DNA from: Bacteroidota bacterium
GTDB taxonomy: Bacteria; Bacteroidota; Bacteroidia; JAFLBG01
Direction: 5' to 3'
Assembly: GCA_017303975.1 (NCBI GenBank)
Contig: JAFLBG010000033.1
Coordinates: forward strand, 1-43,656
Length of the DNA: 43,656 nucleotides
The stretch's first letter is position 1, and each line of letters opens with the position of its first letter. The translations under genes and the position numbers were made by a program. Below the pieces are notes generated by a model, which was given only the letters and a program-made list of their open reading frames with translations, was not told the origin of the DNA and searched no databases. Below, one piece after another: positions 8,573 to 19,226 of the stretch.

Positions 8573-10165
8573 TTATTTGTTTTTTAGAAACGAACTAATC
8601 TCATTCAGCGACATTGCATTTAGGCATGTTTGAGCAGAAACCATTCCTTTTCTAGCAACACAAACACCGTAATACATATCTTGGAATCCATCTTTTTCGT
8701 GCGCATCTGGATTGATGGAAATAAGTACATTTTTTTCAAGACAATAATTTATCCAACGCCAATCAATATCAAGTCGATGTGGGTTTGCATTTAGCTCTAT
8801 AACTACTTTATTGGCAGCACATGCATCAATTATTTTTTTATAGTCAAGCGGATAGCCTTCTCTGGAAAGCAATAATCGTCCACTCATGTGACCTAGTATT
8901 GTAGTATATGGATTTTCAATTGCTTTTAACAAACGTTTGGTTGCTCGCTCTTCATCCATTTTTAAGCTGGAATGCACTGATGCAACAACCATGTCGAATG
9001 TTTTTAATAATTCTTCCGGATAATCGAGTGGACCATCATTTAAAATATCGCTCTCTATCCCTTTAAAAATTTTGAATGGTTTTAACTTTTCATTCAAGAT
9101 ATCTATCTCGGCATGTTGTTTTAGAATTGCCTCTGGTTTTAAACCACCTGCATATACTGCTGTTTGCGAGTGATCACAAATCCCTAAATATTCATACCCT
9201 AATTGCTTGCAATGTGTGGCCATTTCTTCTAACGTGTGAATTCCATCGCTATATGTAGTATGGTTGTGCAAAACTCCTTTTAAATCGGTTGTCTCAATTA
9301 ATTTAGGAATAGAGTTTGTTTTTGCAAGTTCAATTTCATTGAGGCCTTCTCGTAATTCCGGTTCAATGTATTGTAAATTCAGCTGTTTGTATATTTCTTC
9401 TTCGCTTGCAAAATTTTTAGTCCCCAACTTGTTGTATTCGCTTTTTTCTAAATGCGCTGAAGTAGCTGTAGTTTCAAATAGGGTAGAGTGGAAGCTGTTT
9501 TGTGTGGCAGGTATAATATTTATTTTTATTGGAATAGATACGCTTGGTAATTCTATTGTATCTATCGATTCTACAACTATATCAATACTATTTATGATTT
9601 CGTTTTTACGTCTTATTTCTCCGGTTAGTTCAACTTTTTTGTGTTTTTTTCGTAATTCTTCAACTACACTGTTTGCAATAACTTCAGCGTGAGCATACAA
9701 AAATTTTCCCTTATTGGCTTGTATATATTCAATCGATTTTTTTACAGCTTCCTGTGTTTTGGTGCCAAAGCCTTTAAGTGTAATTAATCTATTTTCAATA
9801 CATGCATAGTACAGTTCTCCTACAGATTCTATTCCTAGGTCATTCCAAAGTGTTGAAACTTTCTTCGGTCCCAATCCCTTTATTCTCAATACTTCTAATA
9901 GTCCTGACGGAGTTTTTGAAAGAATTTCAGTAAGCTCGGCTAGTTGTCCTGTTCTATTTAATTCATCTATTTTAGCGGCAATACTTTTCCCAATACCTGG
10001 TAGTTTTTCTATTTCATCTTTTGTACTATTCTCAAGAGCTACAGGTTGTTTGTCAATTTGAAAAGAAGCATTGTTTAACGATTTTATTTTAAATGGATTT
10101 TCGTTATGTAATTCCATTAGCTGTGCTGTGAGCTTTATGGTGTCTGCTATTTCTGAGTTTGTCAT
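8573..10165 (-). CDS. polX: PolX-like protein: helix-hairpin-helix and PHP nuclease with eroded polymerase core
   Basis: 530 residues with the PolX architecture. Helix-hairpin-helix motifs lie at 57-66 (GIGKSIAAKI), 97-106 (GLGPKKVSTL) and 132-141 (GFGTKTQEAV), a palm remnant at about 157-290, and a PHP domain from about 297. PHP metal motifs are intact: HNHTTYSDG, CDHS, GIESDIL, ASVHSS, GHMSGR, ELNANP, NPDAHE. The family repairs DNA by gap filling plus PHP 3'-5' exonuclease or AP-endonuclease activity. The nucleotidyltransferase signature is eroded: TGEIRR replaces GSxRR and NSIDIVV replaces GDIDILV. The YFTGSK-like segment has become LFETTATS. It is therefore probably a DNA-binding PHP phosphoesterase rather than a polymerase. 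Confidence 0.87.
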   Translation of the reverse strand: MTNSEIADTIKLTAQLMELHNENPFKIKSLNNASFQIDKQPVALENSTKDEIEKLPGIGKSIAAKIDELNRTGQLAELTEILSKTPSGLLEVLRIKGLGPKKVSTLWNDLGIESVGELYYACIENRLITLKGFGTKTQEAVKKSIEYIQANKGKFLYAHAEVIANSVVEELRKKHKKVELTGEIRRKNEIINSIDIVVESIDTIELPSVSIPIKINIIPATQNSFHSTLFETTATSAHLEKSEYNKLGTKNFASEEEIYKQLNLQYIEPELREGLNEIELAKTNSIPKLIETTDLKGVLHNHTTYSDGIHTLEEMATHCKQLGYEYLGICDHSQTAVYAGGLKPEAILKQHAEIDILNEKLKPFKIFKGIESDILNDGPLDYPEELLKTFDMVVASVHSSLKMDEERATKRLLKAIENPYTTILGHMSGRLLLSREGYPLDYKKIIDACAANKVVIELNANPHRLDIDWRWINYCLEKNVLISINPDAHEKDGFQDMYYGVCVARKGMVSAQTCLNAMSLNEISSFLKNK

Positions 10166-10312
10166 TTTTTGGTTGCAAAGTTTAAAGTTCGAAAGTTGAA
10201 ATTTGATGTATTACTTCTTTTTCAATTGCCTAATTTATTGAAGTGTACGCGATTTTTTTACTGCAGTATAGATAAGTGCTTTATTCAATTTGCAGGAAAG
10301 TACGCTCTAAAA

Positions 10313-10354
10313 AAAACTAGAAGATAATTTTTGAATAAATTATCTTCTAGTTTT
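10313..10354 (-). terminator. Terminator downstream of sppA
   Basis: A perfect inverted repeat of 18-base arms (10313-10330 and 10337-10354) with a 6-base loop TTGAAT. Read on the minus strand it ends in eight T residues. It lies about 40 bases past the sppA stop, separating sppA from the PolX-like gene on the same strand. The rest of the 228-base gap shows nothing else clear. Confidence 0.82.
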
Positions 10355-10393
10355 CAGAATTTAAACTTCCTAAATGAGCAACTTGTAAACTAG

Positions 10394-12166
10394 TTACTCC
10401 ACTGTAATATCGTACTCCATTCTGGCCTGCACACCAGGTTTCATGTTCATTACTTCTTTTGCTTTTTTGTAGTAAATATAATTTTCTCCTAATTCGTTTT
10501 TCACAAATTTAGTAGTAACATCGCCAGAAAATTCTTTTACAAATTCTTCGAACGGATCTTTCTGTTTTGGAAGGTCTGTTATTTTGTACGTGTCTAATTT
10601 TGCTTTTTGTGCTGCTAGTGCAATTGCTTTGTCAATTCCGCCCAATTCATCAACTAATCCAATTCGTTTGGCATCTACACCACTCCATACGCGTCCTTGA
10701 CCAATACTGTCAACGTTTGCTTTTGTTATTTTTCTTCCATCGGCAACACGTGTTATGAAGGTATCGTATATACGTTCTATTTCATTTTGAATAATAGCTC
10801 CTTCCTCTGTTGTTACAGCTCTAAATGGAGTGCCTAAGTCAGAATACTTTCCAATTTTTACGGTATCAATATTGATGCCTAATTTATTATTGAATAAATT
10901 TTTCATATTAAACAACATTCCAAATACACCAATTGAACCGGTAATCGTATTTGGTTCTGCTACAATTGCATCTGCACCACAAGCAATATAATAACCTCCC
11001 GAAGCAGCTACATCTCCCATCGAAACCACAACCGGTTTTTCTTTTTTAGTAAGCATAACTTCTCTCCAAATAACTTCCGATGCAAGCGCACTTCCGCCCG
11101 GAGAGTTTACTCGCAACACAACTGCTTTTATAGAAGAGTCTTTTCTTGCCTTTCTAATTGCTTCCGAAATTCTATCGGAACCAATAGTTTCGTCATCCCC
11201 TTCACCACCTTGTATTTCGCCTACTGCATAAACAATTGCTATTTTGTCTTTTGTTTCTTTCTTGTCAGAATCTTCAAACTTAGAATACTTTTCTAAGCTA
11301 ACTGTACTAATCTTATCATCTTTTTTGATGCCTAATTTTTCTTTTAAATCATCTAGAAATTCGTCTTTGTATGCAAGCTTATCTGCCAGTTTGTATTTAA
11401 CTGCATCTTCCGGAGTTCTTATCAACAAGTCGTTTGAGATGGTTCTTAGTTCTTCAACACTTATTTTCCTTTCTTTTGAAACACCTTCTAATACATGAGT
11501 CCACAACGAACCTGCATATGTTCTTATTTGCTCACGATTTTCGGGTGTCATTTTATCGTGGTCAAAAGGTTCTACGGCACTTTTAAATTTACCATGTTTA
11601 AAAATTTGAGGTTGCACTTCTAATTTTTCTAACATGGTTTTAAAATACATAACCTGTGCTCCAACTCCTTTAAATTCAAGCATTCCGTAAGGGTTAAGAT
11701 AAACTTTATCCGATACCGATGCCAAGTAGTATGCATCTTGCTCGTATATTTCGCTGTAGCTAAAAATAAATTTTCCGGACGTTTTAAAATCAATAAGCGC
11801 ATTTCTAACTTCTTCCAACGTAGCCATTCTAGCCGGAATGAAAGATAAGTCTAAGAATATACCTTTTATTTTTTCGTCTGTTTTTGCATTTTTAATAGAA
11901 GCTAAAATGTCATTAAGTCCAACACTTTTATTGTCTTCCATTGACCCAAAATCAAAATTCTCGAAAGGGTTTTTGGAACTACGTTCTGGAATTTCTTTAT
12001 CTAGTTTTATGTGTAGTACCGAATTGTCTTTTGGTTTAAAGGTTTTGGTTTCTTCTGTAGAGCTTATTGCACTGGCAACAATTGCAATGCCGATAATAAC
12101 AACAAGAAAAAATGCAATAAAAAGTCCAATTATTGAACCTAAGCACGATGCGAAAAATTGTTTCAT
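10394..12166 (-). CDS. sppA: Signal peptide peptidase SppA, 67K type
   Basis: 590-residue membrane-anchored S49 peptidase that digests cleaved signal peptides. A single N-terminal helix (about 8-33) anchors it. Two tandem peptidase-fold halves follow, as in the E. coli 67K form. The catalytic dyad is recognisable: K195 in HGKFKSAVEPFDHD in the N-terminal half and S389 in GDVAASGGYYIACGADAI in the C-terminal half. RVNSPGGSALASE and NTITGSIGVFGML are also typical. It sits in the same region as two type I signal peptidases but in a separate transcription unit, divergent from folK. Confidence 0.95.
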   Translation of the reverse strand: MKQFFASCLGSIIGLFIAFFLVVIIGIAIVASAISSTEETKTFKPKDNSVLHIKLDKEIPERSSKNPFENFDFGSMEDNKSVGLNDILASIKNAKTDEKIKGIFLDLSFIPARMATLEEVRNALIDFKTSGKFIFSYSEIYEQDAYYLASVSDKVYLNPYGMLEFKGVGAQVMYFKTMLEKLEVQPQIFKHGKFKSAVEPFDHDKMTPENREQIRTYAGSLWTHVLEGVSKERKISVEELRTISNDLLIRTPEDAVKYKLADKLAYKDEFLDDLKEKLGIKKDDKISTVSLEKYSKFEDSDKKETKDKIAIVYAVGEIQGGEGDDETIGSDRISEAIRKARKDSSIKAVVLRVNSPGGSALASEVIWREVMLTKKEKPVVVSMGDVAASGGYYIACGADAIVAEPNTITGSIGVFGMLFNMKNLFNNKLGINIDTVKIGKYSDLGTPFRAVTTEEGAIIQNEIERIYDTFITRVADGRKITKANVDSIGQGRVWSGVDAKRIGLVDELGGIDKAIALAAQKAKLDTYKITDLPKQKDPFEEFVKEFSGDVTTKFVKNELGENYIYYKKAKEVMNMKPGVQARMEYDITVE

Positions 12167-12280
12167 TTGTGTGTTTGTTTAGTTTTTAAATTTAATATTT
12201 ACAACAATAATATTGTGATTGGATGTTGGTTTTATTTGGTAGTTGTGTGTTTTACAAAATGTATTTCTAATTTTGGTTGA

Positions 12281-12288
12281 CAAATATA
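12281..12288 (-). promoter_or_regulatory. Candidate -7 element for sppA
   Basis: CAAATATA on the plus strand reads TATATTTG on the minus strand, an exact TAnnTTTG match. It would start transcription about 105 bases before the sppA ATG, inside the 155-base divergent region shared with folK. No convincing -33 element is seen. Confidence 0.4.
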
Positions 12289-12321
12289 ACTGCTTAAAAG
12301 CTAATTACACTAATAAATTTT

Positions 12322-12828
12322 GTGAAAAACGACAGCCTAAATACTGTATATCTACTGTTAGGAAGTAATCTTGGAGACAAGCTTGCGTTTCTTAACGAAG
12401 CAGTTGTTAAAATTCAAGAACAAATTGGGCCGGTTGTAAAAAAATCCAGCATTTATAGAACAGCCGCTTGGGGCAATACTCAACAAGATGATTATTATAA
12501 TCAAGCAATTGAGATAAAAACATCTTTTGATGCACATCAACTTCTTGAAAAAACGCAAGCTGTCGAAGCTGCTTTGGGCAGGATTAGAACTCCAAATACT
12601 AAATGGATGCCGAGAACAATAGATATCGATATACTTTTTTTTAATTCAGATGTATTAGCTACTACCTTGTTGGTTGTTCCGCATCCACTTATTCAAGAGA
12701 GAAAGTTCGTTTTGCAGCCTTTAGAAGAAATTGCGCCAAATTTTTATCATCCCACTTTAAGTAAAAGAATAGCAGATTTAAATGCAGAGTTACCATTAGA
12801 GGGAGTTTTAGAGCCATTGCCGCAATAG
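12322..12828 (+). CDS. folK: 2-amino-4-hydroxy-6-hydroxymethyldihydropteridine diphosphokinase
   Basis: 168 residues. HPPK transfers pyrophosphate from ATP to 6-hydroxymethyl-7,8-dihydropterin in folate synthesis. Family motifs are YLLLGSNLGDK near the N-terminus, TAAWGNTQQDDYYNQAIEI, the catalytic segment WMPRTIDIDILFF with the metal-binding DxD, and PHPLIQERKFVLQPLEEIAP. Start is GTG, chosen because the family begins a few residues before the LGSN motif and no ATG is available. It is divergent from sppA; no other folate gene is in the window. Confidence 0.94.
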   Translation: MKNDSLNTVYLLLGSNLGDKLAFLNEAVVKIQEQIGPVVKKSSIYRTAAWGNTQQDDYYNQAIEIKTSFDAHQLLEKTQAVEAALGRIRTPNTKWMPRTIDIDILFFNSDVLATTLLVVPHPLIQERKFVLQPLEEIAPNFYHPTLSKRIADLNAELPLEGVLEPLPQ

Positions 12829-12908
12829 TGTTTTTTTAGTGGTTGAAATCCAGTCAACTATGTTAAAAGAATGTGAAAAAACTCCTTTTATATGTTAAAA
12901 ACATTGTA

Positions 12909-12916
12909 TAATATTG
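12909..12916 (+). promoter_or_regulatory. Candidate -7 element for the OmpA/TPR lipoprotein gene
   Basis: TAATATTG differs from TAnnTTTG at one base. It lies 24 bases before the ATG, giving a short leader without a Shine-Dalgarno sequence. Weak support. Confidence 0.3.
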
Positions 12917-12939
12917 CATCCGTATAATTAACACAAAAA

Positions 12940-14673
12940 ATGAAAAACTCTACTGGATTAAAAACAATAGCAATTGCTCTTAGCGGTTCTGTATTACTTG
13001 CTGGTTGCAATGGACTAGGCAAAATGGTGAAAAATGCACCCAAAGTTACTTACGAAGTGTCTCCAAAGCCATTGGAAATGCATGCAGATAGCGTAAAGGT
13101 TACTGTTTCGGGTAAGTATCCGGCTAAATTCTTTGCTAAAAAGGCAACTGTAGTAATTACTCCAACTCTTAAATATCAAGGTGGAGAAAAAACACTTAAA
13201 CCGATTACTGTATTGGGAGAAGCTGCTGAAGGATCAGGAACTAAAGTGTCCTATGCAAATGGCGGAAGCTTTATGTATAACGATAAAATTGCATATACTC
13301 CAGAAATGGCAAAATCTGAGCTTTTTGTAAAAGCAACAGGAAGCATGAAATCCAAAACAAAAGATTTTCCTGAGGTAAAGATTGCTGATGGTGTTGTTGC
13401 AACTCCGTTGTTAGTGAAAAGTGATGAGAAAGCAATAGCTGCAAAAGATAAATTTACGAAAACTGTTCCTGTTACTACAACTGGAAGCATATACTATACA
13501 GTTAATCAATCTACCGTTCGTCCTAATGAAATGAGCAATACTGAAATGAAAGCGGTAAAAGCTTTTATTGCAGAAGGTGTGGCAAAAGGATATACCTTTA
13601 AAAATGCAAACGTATCTGCTTATGCATCACCAGACGGAGAGCAAACCTTGAATGCTGACTTAGCTCAAGATCGTGCTAAATCTGGTATGAAGGCTATGAT
13701 GGGTGTGTTTGGAGACAAGAAAAATAAAGTAGAAGCTGCAACTGCAGAGTCTTTTTACAGCATTGTTACAACAGCCGAAGATTGGGAAGGATTTAAAAAG
13801 TTGATGGAAGCTTCTAGTATTGCTGATAAGGATTTGATTTTACGAGTTCTTACTATGTATTCTGATTTGGATATTAGAGAGAGAGAAATAAAGAACTTAG
13901 CTAAAACTTACGAGGAAGTTTCTAACGAGATTTTACCAAAATTAAGAAGAGCTGTTATTACAATAAACGGAGAACAGAACAGCAGAACAGACGACCAAAT
14001 TGCTAAACTTTCTACTACAACGCCTGATTCGTTATCAGTAGAGGAGGTTTTGTATGCTGCAAACCTTACAACAGATATGAATACAAAACTTTCTATCTAT
14101 AAAGCGGGAGAAAGATTGTATCCAAATGATTGGAGATGTATTAACAATGTTGGTTTTATCTATTTAATGCAAAATAAAGTAGGTGATGCACAAGCACAAT
14201 TTGAAAAAGCAAATAAACTAGTTACCGCGAATCCTATTGTATTGAATAACCTTGGAGCAACAGCTCGATTAAAAGGAGATAAAAAGGCAGCAATGGATTA
14301 TTATAAATCTGCTTCCGGTGCTGGTTCTGAAGTGGAATACAACATGGGAATTATCAATATTATGAATGGAGAGTATGCTGCTGCAGTTACAAATTTTGGA
14401 AGTACAAATTCTTTCAATGCTGCATTAGCTCAAGTATTAAATGGTAGTGCAAATAATGCATTAGCTATCATTGATAACTCGCCTGAAAAAGACATGGCTA
14501 TTTCTTATTACTTAAAAGCTATTGTTGGTGCGCGTTCAAATAACAATGATTTAATGATAAATAACTTGAAGTCTGCAATTAACAAAGACTCTTCATTAAA
14601 GGCAAAAGCAAAGGATGATTGCGAGTTCTTAAAGTATAGAGCTAACGCTGATTTTAAAGCTATTGTTGAATAA
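12940..14673 (+). CDS. Lipoprotein with OmpA-like and TPR regions, Bacteroidota family of unknown function
   Basis: 577 residues. The N-terminal signal ends in a lipobox (LLAGC, Cys23), so the mature protein is lipidated. Residues 35-180 are beta-rich (KVTYEVSPKPLEMHADSV). About 184-290 resemble an OmpA-like fold (VNQSTVRPNEM, VSAYASPDGEQTLNADLAQDRA). From about 365, TPR-like helices follow (NDWRCINNVGFIYLMQ, NPIVLNNLGATARLKGD). I remember this architecture as widespread in Bacteroidota but with no assigned role; an envelope scaffold is plausible. A strong terminator follows directly, so it is probably monocistronic. Confidence 0.75.
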   Translation: MKNSTGLKTIAIALSGSVLLAGCNGLGKMVKNAPKVTYEVSPKPLEMHADSVKVTVSGKYPAKFFAKKATVVITPTLKYQGGEKTLKPITVLGEAAEGSGTKVSYANGGSFMYNDKIAYTPEMAKSELFVKATGSMKSKTKDFPEVKIADGVVATPLLVKSDEKAIAAKDKFTKTVPVTTTGSIYYTVNQSTVRPNEMSNTEMKAVKAFIAEGVAKGYTFKNANVSAYASPDGEQTLNADLAQDRAKSGMKAMMGVFGDKKNKVEAATAESFYSIVTTAEDWEGFKKLMEASSIADKDLILRVLTMYSDLDIREREIKNLAKTYEEVSNEILPKLRRAVITINGEQNSRTDDQIAKLSTTTPDSLSVEEVLYAANLTTDMNTKLSIYKAGERLYPNDWRCINNVGFIYLMQNKVGDAQAQFEKANKLVTANPIVLNNLGATARLKGDKKAAMDYYKSASGAGSEVEYNMGIINIMNGEYAAAVTNFGSTNSFNAALAQVLNGSANNALAIIDNSPEKDMAISYYLKAIVGARSNNNDLMINNLKSAINKDSSLKAKAKDDCEFLKYRANADFKAIVE

Positions 14674-14688
14674 ATTCTAAATATACAT

Positions 14689-14725
14689 AAAACAAAAAGG
14701 CGACCATCGGTCGCCTTTTTGTTTT
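14689..14725 (+). terminator. Rho-independent terminator after the OmpA/TPR lipoprotein
   Basis: AAGGCGACC pairs with GGTCGCCTT around a three-base ATC loop; the stem extends through A and T runs and ends TTTTTGTTTT. It lies 16 bases after the stop codon and its end is 9 bases before the next ATG. The symmetric A/T flanks could work in both directions. Confidence 0.92.
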
Positions 14726-14733
14726 AAAGAGCA

Positions 14734-15444
14734 ATGCAAAAAAAGTATAAACATATTTTTTTCGACTTAGATGGAACTCTATGGGACTATGAAAAAAGCT
14801 CTGAGGAAACTATTTTAGAATTGTTCCATTTGTATGATTTGCAAAAGTATGTAGCGTTTCCTGCATTGCTCAAGAGTGTTATTGCTGCTAATGAATATAT
14901 GTGGCTCTTGTATCGCGAGAAAAGAATAACAAAAGACGAATTACGAAATATACGCTTTCAAAAAGCATTGTCTGATTTAGGTATTGATGATAACGAGTTG
15001 GCGAGCCAATTGAATTCGTACTATACAACCAACTGTAAGGAAAAATCGTATTTAATAGAGGGCGCGAAAGCAGCACTTGATTATTTGTCTGCTAAAAATT
15101 ATTCTTTACACATTCTGTCGAATGGCTTTGCAGATAGCCAACAAACAAAGCTTGTTAATTGTGGGATACGAGAATACTTCAGTACAGTAATAACATCCGA
15201 ATCAAGTGCATTTACCAAACCCCAAAAAGAATATTTTGAATTTGCAATGAGAAGGATAGGTGCAGTTAATTTAGAGTGCATAATGATAGGAGATAGTTGG
15301 GAAGTAGATATTATAGGCGCGCAGAATGCAGGAATCGAACAAATTTATTTTGTCAATAATAAATTGAAAGAGACATTAAAGCAGGTGTCCGATAACTGTA
15401 CATACACAATTCATCAGTTAAGTGATTTAAAGAGATTATTCTGA
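14734..15444 (+). CDS. HAD-superfamily hydrolase, YjjG-like noncanonical pyrimidine nucleotidase
   Basis: 236 residues. HAD motif I is FFDLDGTLWDY with the two catalytic Asp, motif II is HILSNGF, motif III Lys lies in SSAFTKPQKEYFEFA, and motif IV is MIGDSWEVDIIGAQNAG. The helical cap (about 20-95) and the YEKSSEETILEL start match the YjjG group, which dephosphorylates non-canonical or surplus pyrimidine nucleotides as house-cleaning. The specific substrate is inferred from subgroup resemblance; the HAD fold is certain. The ATG lies 9 bases after the upstream terminator, so any promoter must overlap that hairpin or lie within the preceding gene. Its stop is followed, 35 bases on, by the stop of convergent thiH. 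Confidence 0.85.
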   Translation: MQKKYKHIFFDLDGTLWDYEKSSEETILELFHLYDLQKYVAFPALLKSVIAANEYMWLLYREKRITKDELRNIRFQKALSDLGIDDNELASQLNSYYTTNCKEKSYLIEGAKAALDYLSAKNYSLHILSNGFADSQQTKLVNCGIREYFSTVITSESSAFTKPQKEYFEFAMRRIGAVNLECIMIGDSWEVDIIGAQNAGIEQIYFVNNKLKETLKQVSDNCTYTIHQLSDLKRLF

Positions 15445-15479
15445 TTGTTTAGATTGCTAAAAAATATTTAGGAGGTAAA

Positions 15480-16589
15480 CTAAGAATAAATTTTATCCCA
15501 ATCTTTCCAAACTATTTCGTAGCCATTTTTTTTAAGCATTTTTGCAATTTCTTCCGGGCTTCGCTCATCTGATATTTCAAATTGCTCTAAAGATTCTTTG
15601 TTGGTTGCATATCCCCCAGGATTGGTTTTTGAACCCGCACTGATTGAGGTAATACCAAGCTTAATAATATTGTCTCTAAATTTTTCCGTTTCGCGAGTAG
15701 AGATAGAAAGTTCTACATCCTCATCTAATAGGCGGTATGCGCAAATAAGTTGAACCAACTCTTTGTCTGTTACATTTATTTTAGGCTCTAAAACGCCTTG
15801 TGCCGGGCGCAAGCGAGGAAACGATATAGAATATTTTGTTTGCCAATAATTTTTTTGCAAATATTTTAAATGCAATGCTGTAAAAAAACTATCTACTCTC
15901 CAATCTTCTAACCCTAATAAAACACCTACACCAATTTTGTGAATGCCCGCTTTGCCTAATTTGTCAGGCGTTTCCAATCTATTGTAAAAGTTAGATTTTT
16001 TTCCCTTGGTATGGTGTAGCTTATAATCTGCTTGGTGGTATGTTTCTTGATATACCAATACACTGTAAAGCCCGGCATCGATAAGCTGCTGGTATTCTTC
16101 TTGTTCTAGTGGCTGAACTTCAATTGAAATTTGAGAAAATTTATCTTTCAATAAGTTAAATGCATTTAAAAAATAATCAACCGAAACATGCGATGATTCA
16201 CCCGTTACAAGCAATATGTGGTCGTATCCTAGTTTTTTTATTTCATCAGCTTCTCGCAATATTTGTGTGTCGGTAAGCGTAGTGCGTTTTATTTTATTAT
16301 GCAAACTAAAACCGCAGTATGTGCAAATGTTTTGGCATTCGTTCGATAAATACATGGGTATGTACATTTGCATTGTATTGCCAAATCGTTTTTGTGTAAG
16401 CTCTCGACTTTTATGCGCAATCGCTTCTAAATAATTTTCAGCAGCAGGAGAGAGTAGGGCTTTGAAATCTTCCAGTGTGATTTTTTCTTTTTGCAATGCA
16501 ACAACAACATCTGCTTTTGTTTTAGAGTAGATGCTTTGTTGGGTTGTTTCCCAATTGTACTGGTCGAATATGTGTTGGAATGTACTCAC
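15480..16589 (-). CDS. thiH: 2-iminoacetate synthase (tyrosine lyase), radical SAM
   Basis: 369 residues, the usual ThiH length. ThiH cleaves tyrosine to p-cresol and dehydroglycine for the thiamine thiazole ring. The radical SAM cluster motif is C85-x3-C89-x2-C92 in NECQNICTYCGF. ILLVTGESSHVS, IEVQPLEQEEY, YQETYHQADYKLHHTKGKK and SISFPRLRPAQG are family hallmarks. The related lyase HydG is longer with a C-terminal cluster domain not present here. No other thi genes (thiS, C, E, G, F) adjoin it, unlike the usual Bacteroidota thi operon, and no TPP riboswitch is visible upstream. Confidence 0.93.
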   Translation of the reverse strand: MSTFQHIFDQYNWETTQQSIYSKTKADVVVALQKEKITLEDFKALLSPAAENYLEAIAHKSRELTQKRFGNTMQMYIPMYLSNECQNICTYCGFSLHNKIKRTTLTDTQILREADEIKKLGYDHILLVTGESSHVSVDYFLNAFNLLKDKFSQISIEVQPLEQEEYQQLIDAGLYSVLVYQETYHQADYKLHHTKGKKSNFYNRLETPDKLGKAGIHKIGVGVLLGLEDWRVDSFFTALHLKYLQKNYWQTKYSISFPRLRPAQGVLEPKINVTDKELVQLICAYRLLDEDVELSISTRETEKFRDNIIKLGITSISAGSKTNPGGYATNKESLEQFEISDERSPEEIAKMLKKNGYEIVWKDWDKIYS

Positions 16590-16697
16590 CTAACTTTAGT
16601 TGTATTGCGTATTGCTTGATATTACCGCTACTATAAAGGTACTAAATAAATTTACTAGCTAGCAGTGGTTGGTATAAATAGAGAATTTGATAAAGAG

Positions 16698-17600
16698 CTA
16701 ATTAGCATGAATGATAACTAATTTATTGGGTTGCAGTTTTACTTTAATAGGGGCATCTCCTTTCAACTCGCCATCAATGTTTATGGTGGTATCGCCTTTA
16801 GAGGGGAGTATCTCAAACTCTTTTACTTTGTGAATCTTTACAAGAGGAGACAATACATGTTTACCGGCAAATATTTTAGGGAATAAGGAAAGCAATTGAA
16901 GAACAGAAACTTTTTTAATTAGCAGTACATCCACAAAACCATCGTTTACTAAGGCATTGGGGGCCATTTTCATTCCTTTGCCGGTATGTATTGTGTTGCA
17001 AGCTAATAAAAAGCACCAGTCATCTTCGGCTTGTGTATTGTCTAGTCGAATTTGGGCACGATAGTTTTTGTTTTTTATTATCTCTAGTATAGAAGCAATG
17101 TTGTACCGCGCAGACCCTGCTATTCGTAGCTTTTCAGCTGTTTTGTTTATGGTGGCAACTAATCCGTAACCAATTATATTAAAAGAATATATTTTTTGAT
17201 TGGATGTTTCAATTTCTAATATGTCTAGCGTTTGGGTATTTCCCTTTGTAAAAACTGCAATACTTTTTTCTAAATCTAAAATATTTAAATCGTGACAAAG
17301 TGAATTACCGGTACCGGCAGGGAATAAAAACAAAGGGGTAGTGTAGTTAAAGTTTGGATTGTTGCAAACACCATTTACAACCTCATGGAAAGTGCCATCT
17401 CCGCCAATTACACCTATTTTAGAATAAACAGAAAGGTCTGTTGAGGATAGATGTTTTATAATATGTCCTGCCTGTTTACTAACAAAAATAGCAACTAGCG
17501 TGTTGCTAGATTCGGTTGTTTTTTTTACATGATTAGCAAACGATACTCCGTTTCTTATTCCTGCAACAGGATTTACTATAAGTAGTATTGAGCTATTCAA
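16698..17600 (-). CDS. Diacylglycerol/lipid kinase family protein
   Basis: 300 residues of the DAGK catalytic family (YegS/BmrU/DgkB-like), which phosphorylate diacylglycerol or related lipids. Key motifs: NPVAG near the N-terminus, the nucleotide-binding GVIGGDGTFHEVVNG, PAGTGNSLCHDL, and ACNTIHTGKGMKMAPNALVNDGFVDV near the active site, ending in a beta-sandwich with INIDGE. Start is TTG, two bases after the ABC-F stop (TAATTTTG), which indicates translational coupling. No closer ATG fits the family start. Confidence 0.88.
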   Translation of the reverse strand: MNSSILLIVNPVAGIRNGVSFANHVKKTTESSNTLVAIFVSKQAGHIIKHLSSTDLSVYSKIGVIGGDGTFHEVVNGVCNNPNFNYTTPLFLFPAGTGNSLCHDLNILDLEKSIAVFTKGNTQTLDILEIETSNQKIYSFNIIGYGLVATINKTAEKLRIAGSARYNIASILEIIKNKNYRAQIRLDNTQAEDDWCFLLACNTIHTGKGMKMAPNALVNDGFVDVLLIKKVSVLQLLSLFPKIFAGKHVLSPLVKIHKVKEFEILPSKGDTTINIDGELKGDAPIKVKLQPNKLVIIHAN

Positions 17601-17602
17601 AA

Positions 17603-19213
<1,611 letters not shown>

Positions 19214-19226
19214 TTAATTATGGGCG

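Noticed and set aside
9264-9692. Open frame of 142 codons on the plus strand inside the PolX-like gene
   Set aside because: It lies wholly antisense to a gene with clear HhH and PHP motifs, has no recognisable domain, and is explained by the base bias of the coding strand.
11838-12182. Open frame of 114 codons on the plus strand across the sppA start
   Set aside because: Antisense to conserved sppA coding sequence, with no family motif and a low-complexity Ser/Leu/Ile-rich product.
12314-12322. TAAATTTTG directly before folK as its promoter
   Set aside because: Transcription would begin downstream of the GTG that best fits the FolK N-terminus, so the element is probably chance in A/T-rich sequence.
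16590-16697. TPP riboswitch before thiH
   Set aside because: Neither the CUGAGA core nor a fitting stem was found on the minus strand in this gap.
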